Of a stretch of 64,000 nt of DNA, positions 44,520 to 53,323 are shown piece after piece. Positions within the stretch are counted from its first letter, which is position 1, and each line of letters starts with the position of its first letter. The position numbers and the translations under genes were made by a program. The notes under the pieces were generated by a model that saw nothing but the letters and a program-made list of their open reading frames with translations, was not told the DNA's origin and did no database searches. Location: the NCBI RefSeq assembly GCF_030285625.1, contig NZ_CP127294.1:7224001-7288000 (forward strand), given 5' to 3'. This stretch comes from Amycolatopsis sp. 2-15 (GTDB lineage Bacteria > Actinomycetota > Actinomycetes > Mycobacteriales > Pseudonocardiaceae).

Positions 44520-44880
44520 CTACATCAACAGCTCCCCCTGGTGTCGGATGGCCGAGGAACGCTGGAGGACTGGCGTCATCCGGTAGGCGCCGGCCGGAAC
44601 GACCGCCACAAGGTCGCCGGTCTCAGCACCCGGGACGCCCATTCGGTTCGCGATGGCGACCGGGTAGTTTGTCTTGCGGATGGCCTGTCCGAAGTTCCCC
44701 ATGGCAGCGAACTTGTGGTGGACCGCCATCGACGAGGAAGGTGTGGCGGCGCGACGTCTTGCCGTGGGTGGCGCCGGTGCGGTCAGCGAGCAACCCGGCC
44801 GGGTGGCCGCCGATGTGGGGCATGCCGTTGGCGATTGCGAACGGGCTGATCGTGGGGCGCGCGTGGGCGACTGCGGTCAT
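44520..44880 (-). pseudogene. PLP-dependent decarboxylase (LysA-like) with large internal deletion
   Basis: ATG 44880 overlaps the ligase stop. The protein begins FAIANGMPHIGGHPAGLLAD, resembling the opening of type III PLP decarboxylases that travel with this kind of ligase. After about 15 residues it jumps to the distant C-terminal motifs TFLVDGG, MAVHHKFAAMGNFGQAIRKT and GDLVAVVPAGAYRMTP in another frame. Most of the barrel, including the PLP lysine, is gone: about 120 residues remain of an expected 400. In full-length form it would decarboxylate a carrier- or ligase-linked amino acid. Confidence 0.6.
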
Positions 44881-46472
44881 GCGGGCTCCTGAGGGCGGGC
44901 GGCGGCGAGCTGGTGGCGAAGTACCGCGCGGTCGAACTTGCCGTTAGGCGATTGGGGCAGGGCGCTGCGGACCATGACCTCGGCGGGCACCATGTAGCCG
45001 GGCAGTTCCTGCCGCAAGCGCGCGGTCACCACCGCCGGATCGAAGCCGACGGGATCGCGGGGAGTTACGACGAGAACGACCCGGTGGCCGAGCGCCTCAT
45101 CCTCGAGGCCGATCGCTACGGCATCGTGGACCAGTCCGGTCTCGTAGGCCACTTCCTCGATCTCTTGCGGGCTGACCCGATACCCCGATGTCTTGATCAT
45201 GTCGTCACGCCGTCCGACGAAGTACAGGAAGCCCTCCTCGTCGCGGACGACGACGTCGCCGGACCAGACCGCCAGCTCAGGCGTACACAGCTCGACTGGA
45301 CGGTTCGGCGGCGGCCGGAACCGCTCGGCCGTCCGCTGCGCGTCATTCCAATAGCCCAAAGTGACGAGCGGACCTCGATGTACCAGCTCACCCGGCTCAC
45401 CCGGACCACACAGGCCGCCGTCCTCCCGGACTACGAGGATCTCGGCATTCGGGATGGCCTGGCCGATCGAATCCGGGCGCCGGTCGACCTCCCGCGGATC
45501 GAGGTAAGTGGAGCGGAACGCCTCTGTGAGGCCGTACATCAGGTACGGCGCGGCAGTCGGGAAGATGGCTCGCAGTCGTTGCAGGGTGACGCGCGGGAGG
45601 TGCCCTCCAGTGTTCGCGAAGTAGCGCATCCCGGCTACGGCCTCGGATGGCCACATCTGGGCCGCGAGCTGGATCCACAACGGCGGTACGCCGACCATCC
45701 CGCTGATGCGGTGCTCAGCGCACAGCCGGACGACATCTCCCGGCAGCAGGTAGTCGGCGAGCACCACGTTGGCACCCACGTAAAAGCCAGTCGTCAATTG
45801 GCTCAGTCCGGCGTCGAAGCTCAGCGGGAGCACCGCCAGGATCCGGTCGTCTGCCGTGTTGTTGAGGTAAGTGCTGACACTCTCCGCGCCGACGAGCAGG
45901 TTGCGGTGCGACAGCACGACGCCCTTCGGGGCCCCGGTGCTCCCCGACGTGTAGAGGATCGCGGCCATATCCGTGTCGACGCCGCCCGCGGGAGGACACA
46001 CCGCCTGGGTTGCGCGCTCGGCGACCTCTGACCAGGAATGCATGCGGTAAGCGGCTTCCTTGTCCTCACCAGGCGAGTCGCCCAGCACGAGGACGTGGGA
46101 GAGTGACTTGCAGGCGGCGAGCTCGGCGCGCAGGGCCCGCAGCCGATCCGCGGACGTCACCACCACCCGCGCGGCGCAGTCATCGAGAATGTGCCTCACT
46201 TGCCTGGCCCGCAGCACGGGATTCACCGGAATGAACACGCCACCGGCCCGCGAGCAGGCGAACAGCGCCACGACGGTCTCGATCCTCTTGTCCAGGAAGA
46301 CCGCGACGCGCTCACCGCCATCGAGCCCGAGATCGCGCAGGCCGGCGGCTGCTCGCTCCGTCCGCTCGTGCAGGTCCGCGTAGGAGATCGTGGTCGTTCG
46401 CGCGGTCAGGGCGGGCGCGCCTGGGGCGCGTTGGGCGGACCTGGCAACGAGGTCCGGCAACCGCATGATCAT
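44877..46472 (-). CDS. Acyl/aminoacyl-AMP ligase (ANL superfamily)
   Basis: A 531-residue adenylate-forming ligase: P-loop ILYTSGSTGAPKGVVLSH, YGLTEAF, the hinge-region SGDVVVRDEEGFLYFVGRRD and the C-terminal lysine in PNGKFDRAVL. It resembles the ligase type that occurs with a type III PLP decarboxylase and a small carrier protein (TIGR03098/TIGR03099 set), exactly the neighbours here. ATG 46472 follows AAAGGAA; ATG 46466 is also possible. It should activate a carboxylic or amino acid and load the carrier protein at 44178. Intact. Confidence 0.88.
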   Translation of the reverse strand: MIMRLPDLVARSAQRAPGAPALTARTTTISYADLHERTERAAAGLRDLGLDGGERVAVFLDKRIETVVALFACSRAGGVFIPVNPVLRARQVRHILDDCAARVVVTSADRLRALRAELAACKSLSHVLVLGDSPGEDKEAAYRMHSWSEVAERATQAVCPPAGGVDTDMAAILYTSGSTGAPKGVVLSHRNLLVGAESVSTYLNNTADDRILAVLPLSFDAGLSQLTTGFYVGANVVLADYLLPGDVVRLCAEHRISGMVGVPPLWIQLAAQMWPSEAVAGMRYFANTGGHLPRVTLQRLRAIFPTAAPYLMYGLTEAFRSTYLDPREVDRRPDSIGQAIPNAEILVVREDGGLCGPGEPGELVHRGPLVTLGYWNDAQRTAERFRPPPNRPVELCTPELAVWSGDVVVRDEEGFLYFVGRRDDMIKTSGYRVSPQEIEEVAYETGLVHDAVAIGLEDEALGHRVVLVVTPRDPVGFDPAVVTARLRQELPGYMVPAEVMVRSALPQSPNGKFDRAVLRHQLAAARPQEPA

Positions 46473-46479
46473 CTCGGAA

Positions 46480-46795
46480 GATTCCTTTCTGGGTCCTCCA
46501 CACAGCTGGACCGGTAGGCGATGTCGAGGTAGCGCTCGCCGAGGTCCGGGGCGACCGTCGCAGTGACGCCAGGCGCCGTTGCGGGTGAGCCGGCTCGTCG
46601 CGCCGCCGTGCCGGTGGATCCGCCGGACAGGAACCGTGCCTGCCCGACGCTGCCCACGCATCGATCGTTGGAGCCGCCCACCTCCCGCACGTGCTCGAGT
46701 CGTGTGCCGAGGAAGCCGTTGCTCGCGCCCCTCCAGCGCGCTGCACCTGGGCACCGTCCGATGACCGCGAACAGTCGCACGAGCGACGTGGTCAT
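46480..46795 (-). pseudogene. Cysteine-synthase/SbnA-like PLP enzyme, internally deleted
   Basis: ATG 46795 overlaps the oxygenase stop. A short N-terminal scrap (SLVRLFAVIGR) is followed by C-terminal motifs of fold-type II PLP synthases: SNDRCVGSVGQARFLSGGST and GVTATVAPDLGERYLDIAY. The PLP-lysine region (SxKDR) and the middle of the protein are missing. Full-length relatives make cysteine or 2,3-diaminopropionate precursors. It cannot be catalytic as it stands. Confidence 0.55.
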
Positions 46796-47796
46796 CCGAC
46801 GTTGACCTCGACGGTCGGCGAGCAGTCGGCCAGGCGAACCGGGTCAGCCATCCCGACCAGGACTTCGCGCGGCCCGGTGAAGGGCTCCCTGCTGTGTGCG
46901 CTGCCGATGTTGTCGACGAGCATCAGATCGCCCGCCTGCCAGGGCTCCCGCACGGTTTTGGCCTCGTACACCTCGTTGAGCAGCTGCACAACGTCCTCGC
47001 CTATCGGGTCGCCGCCGCCGAAGCGGGTGGTGAACGGCAGCCCCTCGGCGCCGTAGGTGTCGACCAGGAACTCGCGCACCTCGGGGTCGAGCGTCCACTC
47101 GTTGAGGAAGGCGATCTGGTTGAACCAGCAGCGCCTACCGGTGACCGGGTGCCGCACCACGGCGCTGCGGCGCTGCCAGGAGCGCAGCCCTCCATCGGGT
47201 TGCCACTCGAACTCGATGGCATTGGCGCGGCAGTAGCTCTCGACCGCGCCACGGTCATCGGTGCCCAACGCCTCGGCGAGCGACGCGCCGATCTCCTCGT
47301 TGTAGTTGCGGACGAGCATCCAGCCCTCCCGTTCGAGCCGTTGGACGAGGTCACCGGGCAGCGCGTCGAGCACGGCCGTCGAGTCGGCCACACCGGTTGC
47401 CCCACCCTTGGTGGGCGCGGACAGGCACGCGAACAGCATCAGGCCGGGAAACTCGAGCCGGTAGCTCTGTTCGTGGTGCATGCACATCGGCTGGTTCGGT
47501 GGCCACTTCGACGAGGAGTACACGCCCTCGGCGTAGGTCTGCCGCTCCGCGAACGCTTCCCTCTCGGTCATCAGGCCTGCGGTGTTCAGCCCACGGAACA
47601 CCGCGATGGCCTCGGCCGCATCGCGCAGCCCGAGACCGCGGACCAGGACCGCACCGTGCTCGGCAACGACGGCACGCAAGGCCGCGCGGTGCGCGGCCGC
47701 CCAGGCCGGTCTGTCGCCGATGTCATCGGCTCGCAGCATCGGCACCCGGCCGAGCTGCAGATCCACGTCCACCAGCGATGATGATGAGGACGACAT
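46792..47796 (-). CDS. TauD/TfdA (SyrP-like) Fe(II)/2-oxoglutarate oxygenase
   Basis: A 334-residue oxygenase. The metal-binding HxE is in MHHEQSYRLEF and the distal His with the 2-oxoglutarate Arg in SAHSREPFTGPREVLVGM; RRCWFNQIAFLNEW is typical of the SyrP-like group that hydroxylates amino acids on carrier proteins in NRPS pathways. ATG 47796 follows AGGGAG. Placed between the synthetase and activation genes it probably tailors the carrier-bound residue. Intact. Confidence 0.87.
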   Translation of the reverse strand: MSSSSSSLVDVDLQLGRVPMLRADDIGDRPAWAAAHRAALRAVVAEHGAVLVRGLGLRDAAEAIAVFRGLNTAGLMTEREAFAERQTYAEGVYSSSKWPPNQPMCMHHEQSYRLEFPGLMLFACLSAPTKGGATGVADSTAVLDALPGDLVQRLEREGWMLVRNYNEEIGASLAEALGTDDRGAVESYCRANAIEFEWQPDGGLRSWQRRSAVVRHPVTGRRCWFNQIAFLNEWTLDPEVREFLVDTYGAEGLPFTTRFGGGDPIGEDVVQLLNEVYEAKTVREPWQAGDLMLVDNIGSAHSREPFTGPREVLVGMADPVRLADCSPTVEVNVG

Positions 47797-47877
47797 CTTG
47801 ATCTCCCTTCATTCCGACCAGAGAAAGACGTGAGCAGTTCGGGGCGTGCTCGCGGTGCGGTAGCTCGGCGATGTCCT

Positions 47878-48117
47878 TTAAGGACACCGCGCGACTGCAC
47901 CTTCGCGTACGCGCCAGACCGGGTGCAGCGGCAGCGCCATCCCATCGGCCGGCCGGCGCAGCGCTGCCGCGAGGTCGTCATCGAGGGTCGCCGCGTGCTT
48001 GGCGCCGCCCGGTGCCGGGTCGAGCGTCCACCGCGAGATCGCGGTCGCGCCGCCCGCGAGCAGGACAGCCCGCCAGAACTTCCCGGCCGGTTTCTCCCCG
48101 CTTGTCCATCGAATCAT
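47878..48117 (-). pseudogene. Condensation-domain-type N-terminal scrap
   Basis: A 79-residue frame from ATG 48117 reads GEKPAGKFWRAVLLAGGATA, ISRWTLDPAPGGAKHAATLD and DDLAAALRRPADGMALPLHP, resembling the opening of an NRPS condensation-like domain (.FWR..L.GG...LPRWT.DP..G...). The HHxxxDG catalytic part is absent. It lies 23 bases downstream of the Pls-like gene and marks a deletion in the cluster. Confidence 0.4.
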
Positions 48118-48140
48118 CCCTACATTCCACGTTTGCCGGG

Positions 48141-50966
48141 TCAGCCGCCGCGGACGAGCACGGCGGCGCCGTTGTCATCGATGCTGATCTTTCGGACCTG
48201 CAGATCGACCGAGTGCTCGCGCATCTCTGTGGCGGGGTTTCCGCCCCACAGTGCGTTCGGTGGCATTTCCTCGCCCTTCATGAGGAAAGAACTGGTGGCG
48301 AGCATCGCGCGGTCGCCCGTCGTCACGCCATAGTGGACGAACGCGCCGACACCGAGGGTGCAGCCGGCACCGATCGCGATGCGGTCCGACTTGAACCCGC
48401 CGTCCTCCTGCGAGTGGCACTGGACGATGGTGTCCGCGTTGAGGGTGCAGTTCTCCCCGATCGTGGTGAAACTCCGCTCGGGCACGCGGAGGCCGTCGTC
48501 GAAGACCCGGCGGCCGACCCGCATACCCAGCAGCCGCCAGATCACGTTCTTGAGCGGGGTGCCGTTGAAGGCGAGGACATAGGTCAGGGAACTCACTTTC
48601 CAGAAGCGTTCGTGTCGCCAGAAGGCGCGGTCATAGATCGAGCACCCCTGCGGCACCAAGGCCTGCAGCGGCCGGAACAGCCGGTCGACCACGACGTTGT
48701 AGGCGACCGTGAAAACGATGACCACTGCGGTGGCCAGTGCGACCGCGAGTGCGAGCGAGCCCACGAAGTGCAAGAGGTTGATGGCAGCCAGGTAGACCAC
48801 GGTGACGGACAAGAAGAAGGTCCAGCGCACCAGCAGGAACAGCGCCATGCTGATGGTGTTGTAGACGGTCTTGGCCCTTAGGCCACGGCGCAGCTCGTCT
48901 GCGCTGCTCACGTCGAGCTCCCTGTCGCGCTTGACCGATCGCGGGATCTCGAAGCTGGGCGCGCCGAGCAAGCCCACGCCTTCCCGCACCTGTCCATCGA
49001 GAGGAACCATGACCTTCGTCGCGAGGAGGCAGTTGTCGCCCGCCTTGCTCTGCGGGGGGTAGGCGATCATGTTCCCCAGGAAGTTGTCCGGACCGATCGA
49101 CGCCTGGGACAGGCGGAAGGACGTGCTCGAGAAATCGGCATTGATGATGGACAGCCCGTCCGCGACCATCGTTCCACTGCCGGCCGCGCTCAGGAAGGGG
49201 GTGTCGTGCTTGACCATTTCGCCGAAGTTCGAACCGGTCTGCCGCACCCCGCGAAGGCTGTAGCCCAACCAACGCAGATAGTAGATGATGTAGGAGGTTC
49301 CGCCGAAGAGAGTCGTGTAGAACCTGATGTTGGTCGTGCGGGCGATCGCGCGCTGGAGCCAGTAATGGAATCCGTACAGCGGATAGACCGTGTCCGGCTT
49401 GATGAAGAGGTTCAGCACGCGCGGAACGGTTCCCACGAGCACGAGGCCGACGAGCACAGCGCCGAAGAAGACCACGGCGGAGACGACCAGTGCGTCACGA
49501 AAGAACGCCCAGGTCGTGAGCGACACCGGTGCCGAATCCAGCAGGGGGGCGAACTCCGGGAGCTGAGGGATCGCGATGTCCGCGATGCCGAACGTCAGCG
49601 GCAGACCCAGCAGGAGCAGGTTCCCCAGCTGCACGGCCGAGAAGACCACCCGTCGGCCTGTGCCCACGTCGCGCGCTGAGACCGCCATCTGGTTCGTCTT
49701 CTCGGCCCGCTGGGCAGGCGCGCCGACCCAGCGTTCCCCAGCAGGTATTGCCTGACCCGCGTGCAGAGCCGACGAGTGTCCGAGTTGGGCCCCGTCACCC
49801 AGCGAGGTTCGGATGTCGAGCACCGTCGCCTCGCCGACGAGCGCGTCCTTGCCGATGCTCACTGCACCCGTCTGGATGACACCATCGTGGGCTCGGTAGC
49901 CGTTGAAGAACGAGTCCTTCCGGATCACCGCACCGTCGCCGATGCTGAGCAGGTCGGTGCACGCGGGCAGGTTCCTGGAGAAGATGACGGCGCCGCGCCC
50001 GATCTTCGCGCCGAGTGCCCTCAGGTAGAGGGTGTAGAGCGGTGAACCGACGAACAGCACCATCGGGTTCCGCTGGATCAGGGTTTTGACCAGCCAGAAG
50101 CGGACGTACGCCATGCTCCAGACACGGATCTCCTGTGGCTTCCACCGGCCGACGAGCACCCACTTGACGAGGATCGGAAGGCTGCACAGGCCGAGGAACA
50201 TCGCGGCGCCGAACACGACCGACCGAAGGTAGACGTCGACCAGGTTCGGGCTGGCCGCGACCCACTTGAAACCCGCCACCCAGACGGCCGCAGTGAGGCC
50301 GGGGTAGCCGAGGAGGAACAGGAGTTGCAACGCCCCGCAGAGGACGTACTTGCCATTGCGGGCGTGCCTCGGCGGCTCATTGGGAGCCGCCGGAGTTGCC
50401 GGCTGCGACGCGGCGGTTTCGGTGTCGGCTGTGGTGTTGAGGGCCGCTGCGAGGCTTCGGATGGTCGGGTGCTTGTAGGTGTCGGGCATGGATACCGACG
50501 GCAAGTCGGGCCGCTTGCGTACCCGCGCGCAGAAGCGGGCCATGACCATGGAGTCGGCGCCGAGATCGTCGAAAAAGTGGCTGTCGACCGGTACGTGGTC
50601 GGCGCCCACGATATCGGCGAGCACCTCGGCGAAGAGTTGCTCGCATTCGGCGAGCGTGATTGCCGGTTGTGAGCTTGGCGTGGTTGTGGTGCTCGTGAGG
50701 GCTGCGGCAAGATTCCGAATTGTCGGGTGCTGGTAGACGTCCGGCATCGACACCGACGGCAAGTCGGGCCGCTTGCGTACCCGCGCGCAGAAGCGGGCCA
50801 TCACCATGGAGTCCGCGCCGAGATCGTCGAAAAAGTGGCTGTCGACCGGTACGTGGTCGGCGCCCACGATATCGGCGAGCACCTCGGCAAAGACCCGCTC
50901 GCATTCGGCGAGCGTGGTCAGATTGTCAGCCGGCTCAGCGGTCAGGACGCCGTGGGAGTGTCCCAT
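48141..50966 (-). CDS. Pls/PosA-type membrane synthetase terminal domain with tandem carrier domains
   Basis: A 941-residue protein. Two carrier domains (serines 53 and 139, each in FFDDLGADSMVMARF) are followed by a membrane region like the C-terminal domain of epsilon-poly-lysine synthetase: blocks of transmembrane helices (LLFLLGYPGLTAAVWVAG; FLLVRWTFFLSVTVVYLAAI) alternate with left-handed beta-helix acyltransferase-like stretches (AKIGRGAVIFSRNLPACTDL; IGENCTLNADTIVQCHSQED). In Pls this part couples monomers without a thioesterase. Here no adenylation domain is fused, so loading must come in trans. ATG 50966 follows AAGAGG. Intact, first full gene of the minus-strand cluster. Confidence 0.85.
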   Translation of the reverse strand: MGHSHGVLTAEPADNLTTLAECERVFAEVLADIVGADHVPVDSHFFDDLGADSMVMARFCARVRKRPDLPSVSMPDVYQHPTIRNLAAALTSTTTTPSSQPAITLAECEQLFAEVLADIVGADHVPVDSHFFDDLGADSMVMARFCARVRKRPDLPSVSMPDTYKHPTIRSLAAALNTTADTETAASQPATPAAPNEPPRHARNGKYVLCGALQLLFLLGYPGLTAAVWVAGFKWVAASPNLVDVYLRSVVFGAAMFLGLCSLPILVKWVLVGRWKPQEIRVWSMAYVRFWLVKTLIQRNPMVLFVGSPLYTLYLRALGAKIGRGAVIFSRNLPACTDLLSIGDGAVIRKDSFFNGYRAHDGVIQTGAVSIGKDALVGEATVLDIRTSLGDGAQLGHSSALHAGQAIPAGERWVGAPAQRAEKTNQMAVSARDVGTGRRVVFSAVQLGNLLLLGLPLTFGIADIAIPQLPEFAPLLDSAPVSLTTWAFFRDALVVSAVVFFGAVLVGLVLVGTVPRVLNLFIKPDTVYPLYGFHYWLQRAIARTTNIRFYTTLFGGTSYIIYYLRWLGYSLRGVRQTGSNFGEMVKHDTPFLSAAGSGTMVADGLSIINADFSSTSFRLSQASIGPDNFLGNMIAYPPQSKAGDNCLLATKVMVPLDGQVREGVGLLGAPSFEIPRSVKRDRELDVSSADELRRGLRAKTVYNTISMALFLLVRWTFFLSVTVVYLAAINLLHFVGSLALAVALATAVVIVFTVAYNVVVDRLFRPLQALVPQGCSIYDRAFWRHERFWKVSSLTYVLAFNGTPLKNVIWRLLGMRVGRRVFDDGLRVPERSFTTIGENCTLNADTIVQCHSQEDGGFKSDRIAIGAGCTLGVGAFVHYGVTTGDRAMLATSSFLMKGEEMPPNALWGGNPATEMREHSVDLQVRKISIDDNGAAVLVRGG
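50455..50916. repeat. Tandem near-identical carrier-domain repeat, 258-bp period
   Basis: Bases 50455-50658 and 50713-50916 are direct repeats offset by exactly 258 bases (86 codons), with only scattered differences; runs such as GCAAGTCGGGCCGCTTGCGT and TCGTCGAAAAAGTGGCTGTC are identical. They encode the two carrier domains. Such DNA-level identity indicates recent duplication or gene conversion. Confidence 0.85.
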
Positions 50967-51149
50967 TTGGTGAACCTCTTGATTCAGACATTGGAGGGAT
51001 CGGCGCGACAAGCGGACCTGACTCATGAACGACATCCGCACTTGCCTGGACTGCTATCGGAGCTGGGGCCAGAACACGGCTAGCCGTAAACCGGCGCGGT
51101 GCGCAGCAGGAAGGATGGGTGCAGCCTCCGACTGCGGACCTCGCGTCAT

Positions 51150-51290
51150 AAGCACAGCGGGGTTACCGCCGGATGCAGGTAGGCATCGACCAACACCGGC
51201 GGCAGGCCCGTCTTCGCCCGTAAGATGCGGAACCGGGCCCGCGGCAGGGAGTTAGCGCCGAGATCGTCGGAGAAGTGGCCGCAAGCCGAG
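51150..51290 (-). pseudogene. Third carrier-domain remnant upstream of Pls-like gene
   Basis: The minus strand encodes GHFSDDLGANSLPRARFRIL and RAKTGLPPVLVDAYLHPAVT, a degenerate version of the carrier motif HFFDDLGA(D/N)S with the modifiable serine still present. No domain start is in frame. It suggests a longer ancestral synthetase or an extra carrier gene upstream of the cluster. Confidence 0.5.
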
Positions 51291-51899
51291 ACGCGGGCGG
51301 CAACGAGTGTCGGCCAGCGCGCTCGGCCTCGATGGCCGGCGCCATGCACTGGGCCGTACCGCGAAAGGTGCCGCGCGCCGTCGGGCAGGGCTGGCGTTGC
51401 CTGAGCCTTCGCGATGCCGACCCGTGTCTCATCCGACTGAACTCCCGCCAACCCGAAATCCTCAACGAAGACGTTCTTGACACGCTCCAGCCCGATACGG
51501 AATGGTTGGACCTAGCTCCACAAGAACATCTGTTTTTGTGCTCGCAATCCAGACTAGTGGTGGACGACGCCCGGCTGTCAAGCCTTTCTGGAGCGATAAT
51601 TTCCAATGCCGCGCAGGAGGCGGCGCGGCATTGGTGCAGCCTTTGTGCCGCCAGTCGCGCCAATTGGATCTTAGATTTTTTCCGCCTACGCCTGGGAACG
51701 ACGCCACCCGCGACGTGACCGGACTGTCGCGACGCCGCCCCGGTGATCCGGTCGGCGCGTGCCGATCAAAACGCATTCACGGGCGAATGCGAACCGATTT
51801 CGCCGTTCGCGCGGGCAAACGAACAGTCCGCTCAGGTTAGCGGTAGGCAAAATGATCGCGCGCTGCCCTAGAATCGGGAAACGCGGATATTCTCGGGGC
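51291..51899. other. Less GC-rich region without recognised gene
   Basis: Upstream of the biosynthetic cluster. The composition drops around 51460-51700, with several open frames but no known motif on either strand. It may contain promoters for the cluster or an unrecognised gene. Confidence 0.4.
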
Positions 51900-52340
51900 A
51901 TGGCCCGGTCCTTGTCGTCGAAGACGACCCCACTATCGGTGAGGTTCTGCACACGAGCCTGGCCCAGCACGGGCACGAGGTCGCGTGGCACACCTGTGGC
52001 CGCACGGCCCTGCAGGACGCGGCGAAACAGCCGTGCGACCTGGTCCTGCTCGATCTGGACCTGCCGGACGTGGACGGTACGGAGGTGTGCAGCGAGCTGC
52101 GTGGTGCGCTGCCGGCGTGCGTGATCGTGATGCTCACTGCGCGTGCCGACGAGATGGACGTGGTCGTGGGCCTCGGGCGGGCGCGGACGACTACCTCGTG
52201 AAACCGGTGGCGCTGGGCGAATTGCATGCTCGTTTGCGCGCGCACCTGCGGCGCCACTCGTCCGATCGCAGCCCGGTTGAGATCACGCTCGGCCGGCTGA
52301 GGATCGACCCGGCCGCTCGCCGGGTCACCGCGGACTCGTC
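51900..52340 (+). pseudogene. OmpR-type response regulator, frameshifted and 3'-truncated
   Basis: Encodes [20 protein letters not shown] and [20 protein letters not shown] (phosphoacceptor Asp in LLDLDLPD). After a one-base shift near 52180 it continues [20 protein letters not shown] and [16 protein letters not shown], the start of the winged-helix domain. ATG 51900 is one base out of frame with the receiver, a second indel. The DNA-recognition helices are missing; the sequence passes into an ANTAR protein fragment near 52340. Confidence 0.7.
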
Positions 52341-52616
52341 TCCACCGAGACGGACGCCTTCGGCGACGAGACCGAGCAGAACGGCCGCATGTTCGTCATC
52401 CACGCCGCGATCGCGCTCGTCGGTGCCCAAACCGAAGCTCACCTGCCCTGCCATGGAAGCCGGGGCGTGATCGGCATGGTCAAGGGCATCCTCATGCAAC
52501 GCCGCGATGTGGACGCCACACCCGCGTTCCGCGTGCTCGTCGACGCGTCGCAGCACGGCAACATGACGTTGCACGAGGTCGCCGCCTGGCTCGTTGAGCA
52601 CCGCCGCGACCTGTGA
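52341..52616 (+). pseudogene. ANTAR-domain protein C-terminal fragment
   Basis: The frame reads [34 protein letters not shown] and then [38 protein letters not shown] with a stop at 52616: the end of a GAF-ANTAR RNA-binding antitermination regulator (KGILM and A.RVL motifs). The GAF domain is missing; the fragment is fused to the broken response regulator. Confidence 0.65.
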
Positions 52617-52990
52617 CGAGCGAGATTAGACCCCGGATAGCCGGATCGGCCTTGTGGCGGCCGTAGTCCGTCCAATGGTGCTGTGCGCGGGATGCCTCGC
52701 CGAGATCAACGGCTTCGTGGTGCAGTGGGATGAGTGATCGCGAAGGCGAAGCCTCTCCCGAGTCAGTGTGCGGTCCGACGGTGATCGCTGTCGCCACGGC
52801 GATAGTGGCCATCCCGCGAGGCGGCCCGCAGCGCTTCACCGGCGTCGACCTGGACCACATCCGCGGGGATGACGGGAGGGCCCGCGGCAACGGATAAACC
52901 CTCGACCTTGAGCCTCGCCTGAACGTGTGACGGCGGTTCTCAGCCAACGTAGTCGGCGCCGCCGTTCCCGTCCGCGCTCGAGGATCGCGG
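52617..52990. other. Gap without supported gene
   Basis: Convergent intergenic space between the ANTAR fragment and the J-domain gene. No motif, RNA gene or clear terminator recognised. Confidence 0.4.
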
Positions 52991-53323
52991 TCACCAGCTT
53001 TGTCGGTGAGGGTGGCGGTGGACGGGGCCGGCGCGCACGTCTGGTTGTGGCGGTGTGGTGCGGGGGTGCACGCGCACGTGGATGTCGCGGTCTGGTGTGG
53101 AGGGCCGGTGCGGTTCGGTGGGTTGCCGCGCGAGGTGGTCGCGGAGGTGGCGGTAGGCGGTGATCACGGCCGCGAGTCGTTCGCGGTCCGGGTGTGGTGC
53201 GTCGGGGTGGCAGTCACGCACGGCGTGCCGGTAGGCGGCGGTGACCTCGGCGGTGCTGGCGCCGGGAGCCACGCCGAGTACCGCGTAGGGGTCGGGCAGG
53301 CCTGTGGGGTGAGAGGAGTTCAT
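52991..53323 (-). CDS. J-domain (DnaJ-like) protein
   Basis: A 110-residue protein with an N-terminal J domain: DPYAVLGVAPGASTAEVTAA, YRHAVRDCHPDAPHPDRERL with the essential HPD, then a basic, proline-rich tail. It would stimulate a DnaK-type Hsp70. Start ATG 53323 overlaps the stop of the upstream gene (TCAT on the plus strand), making it the last gene of the hsp20 operon. Confidence 0.8.
   Translation of the reverse strand: MNSSHPTGLPDPYAVLGVAPGASTAEVTAAYRHAVRDCHPDAPHPDRERLAAVITAYRHLRDHLARQPTEPHRPSTPDRDIHVRVHPRTTPPQPDVRAGPVHRHPHRQSW

Noticed and set aside
46469..46795. Whole frame as an intact novel 108-residue protein
   Set aside because: C-terminal motifs clearly match fold-type II PLP synthases while the core is missing, so a deleted gene is more likely than a new small protein.
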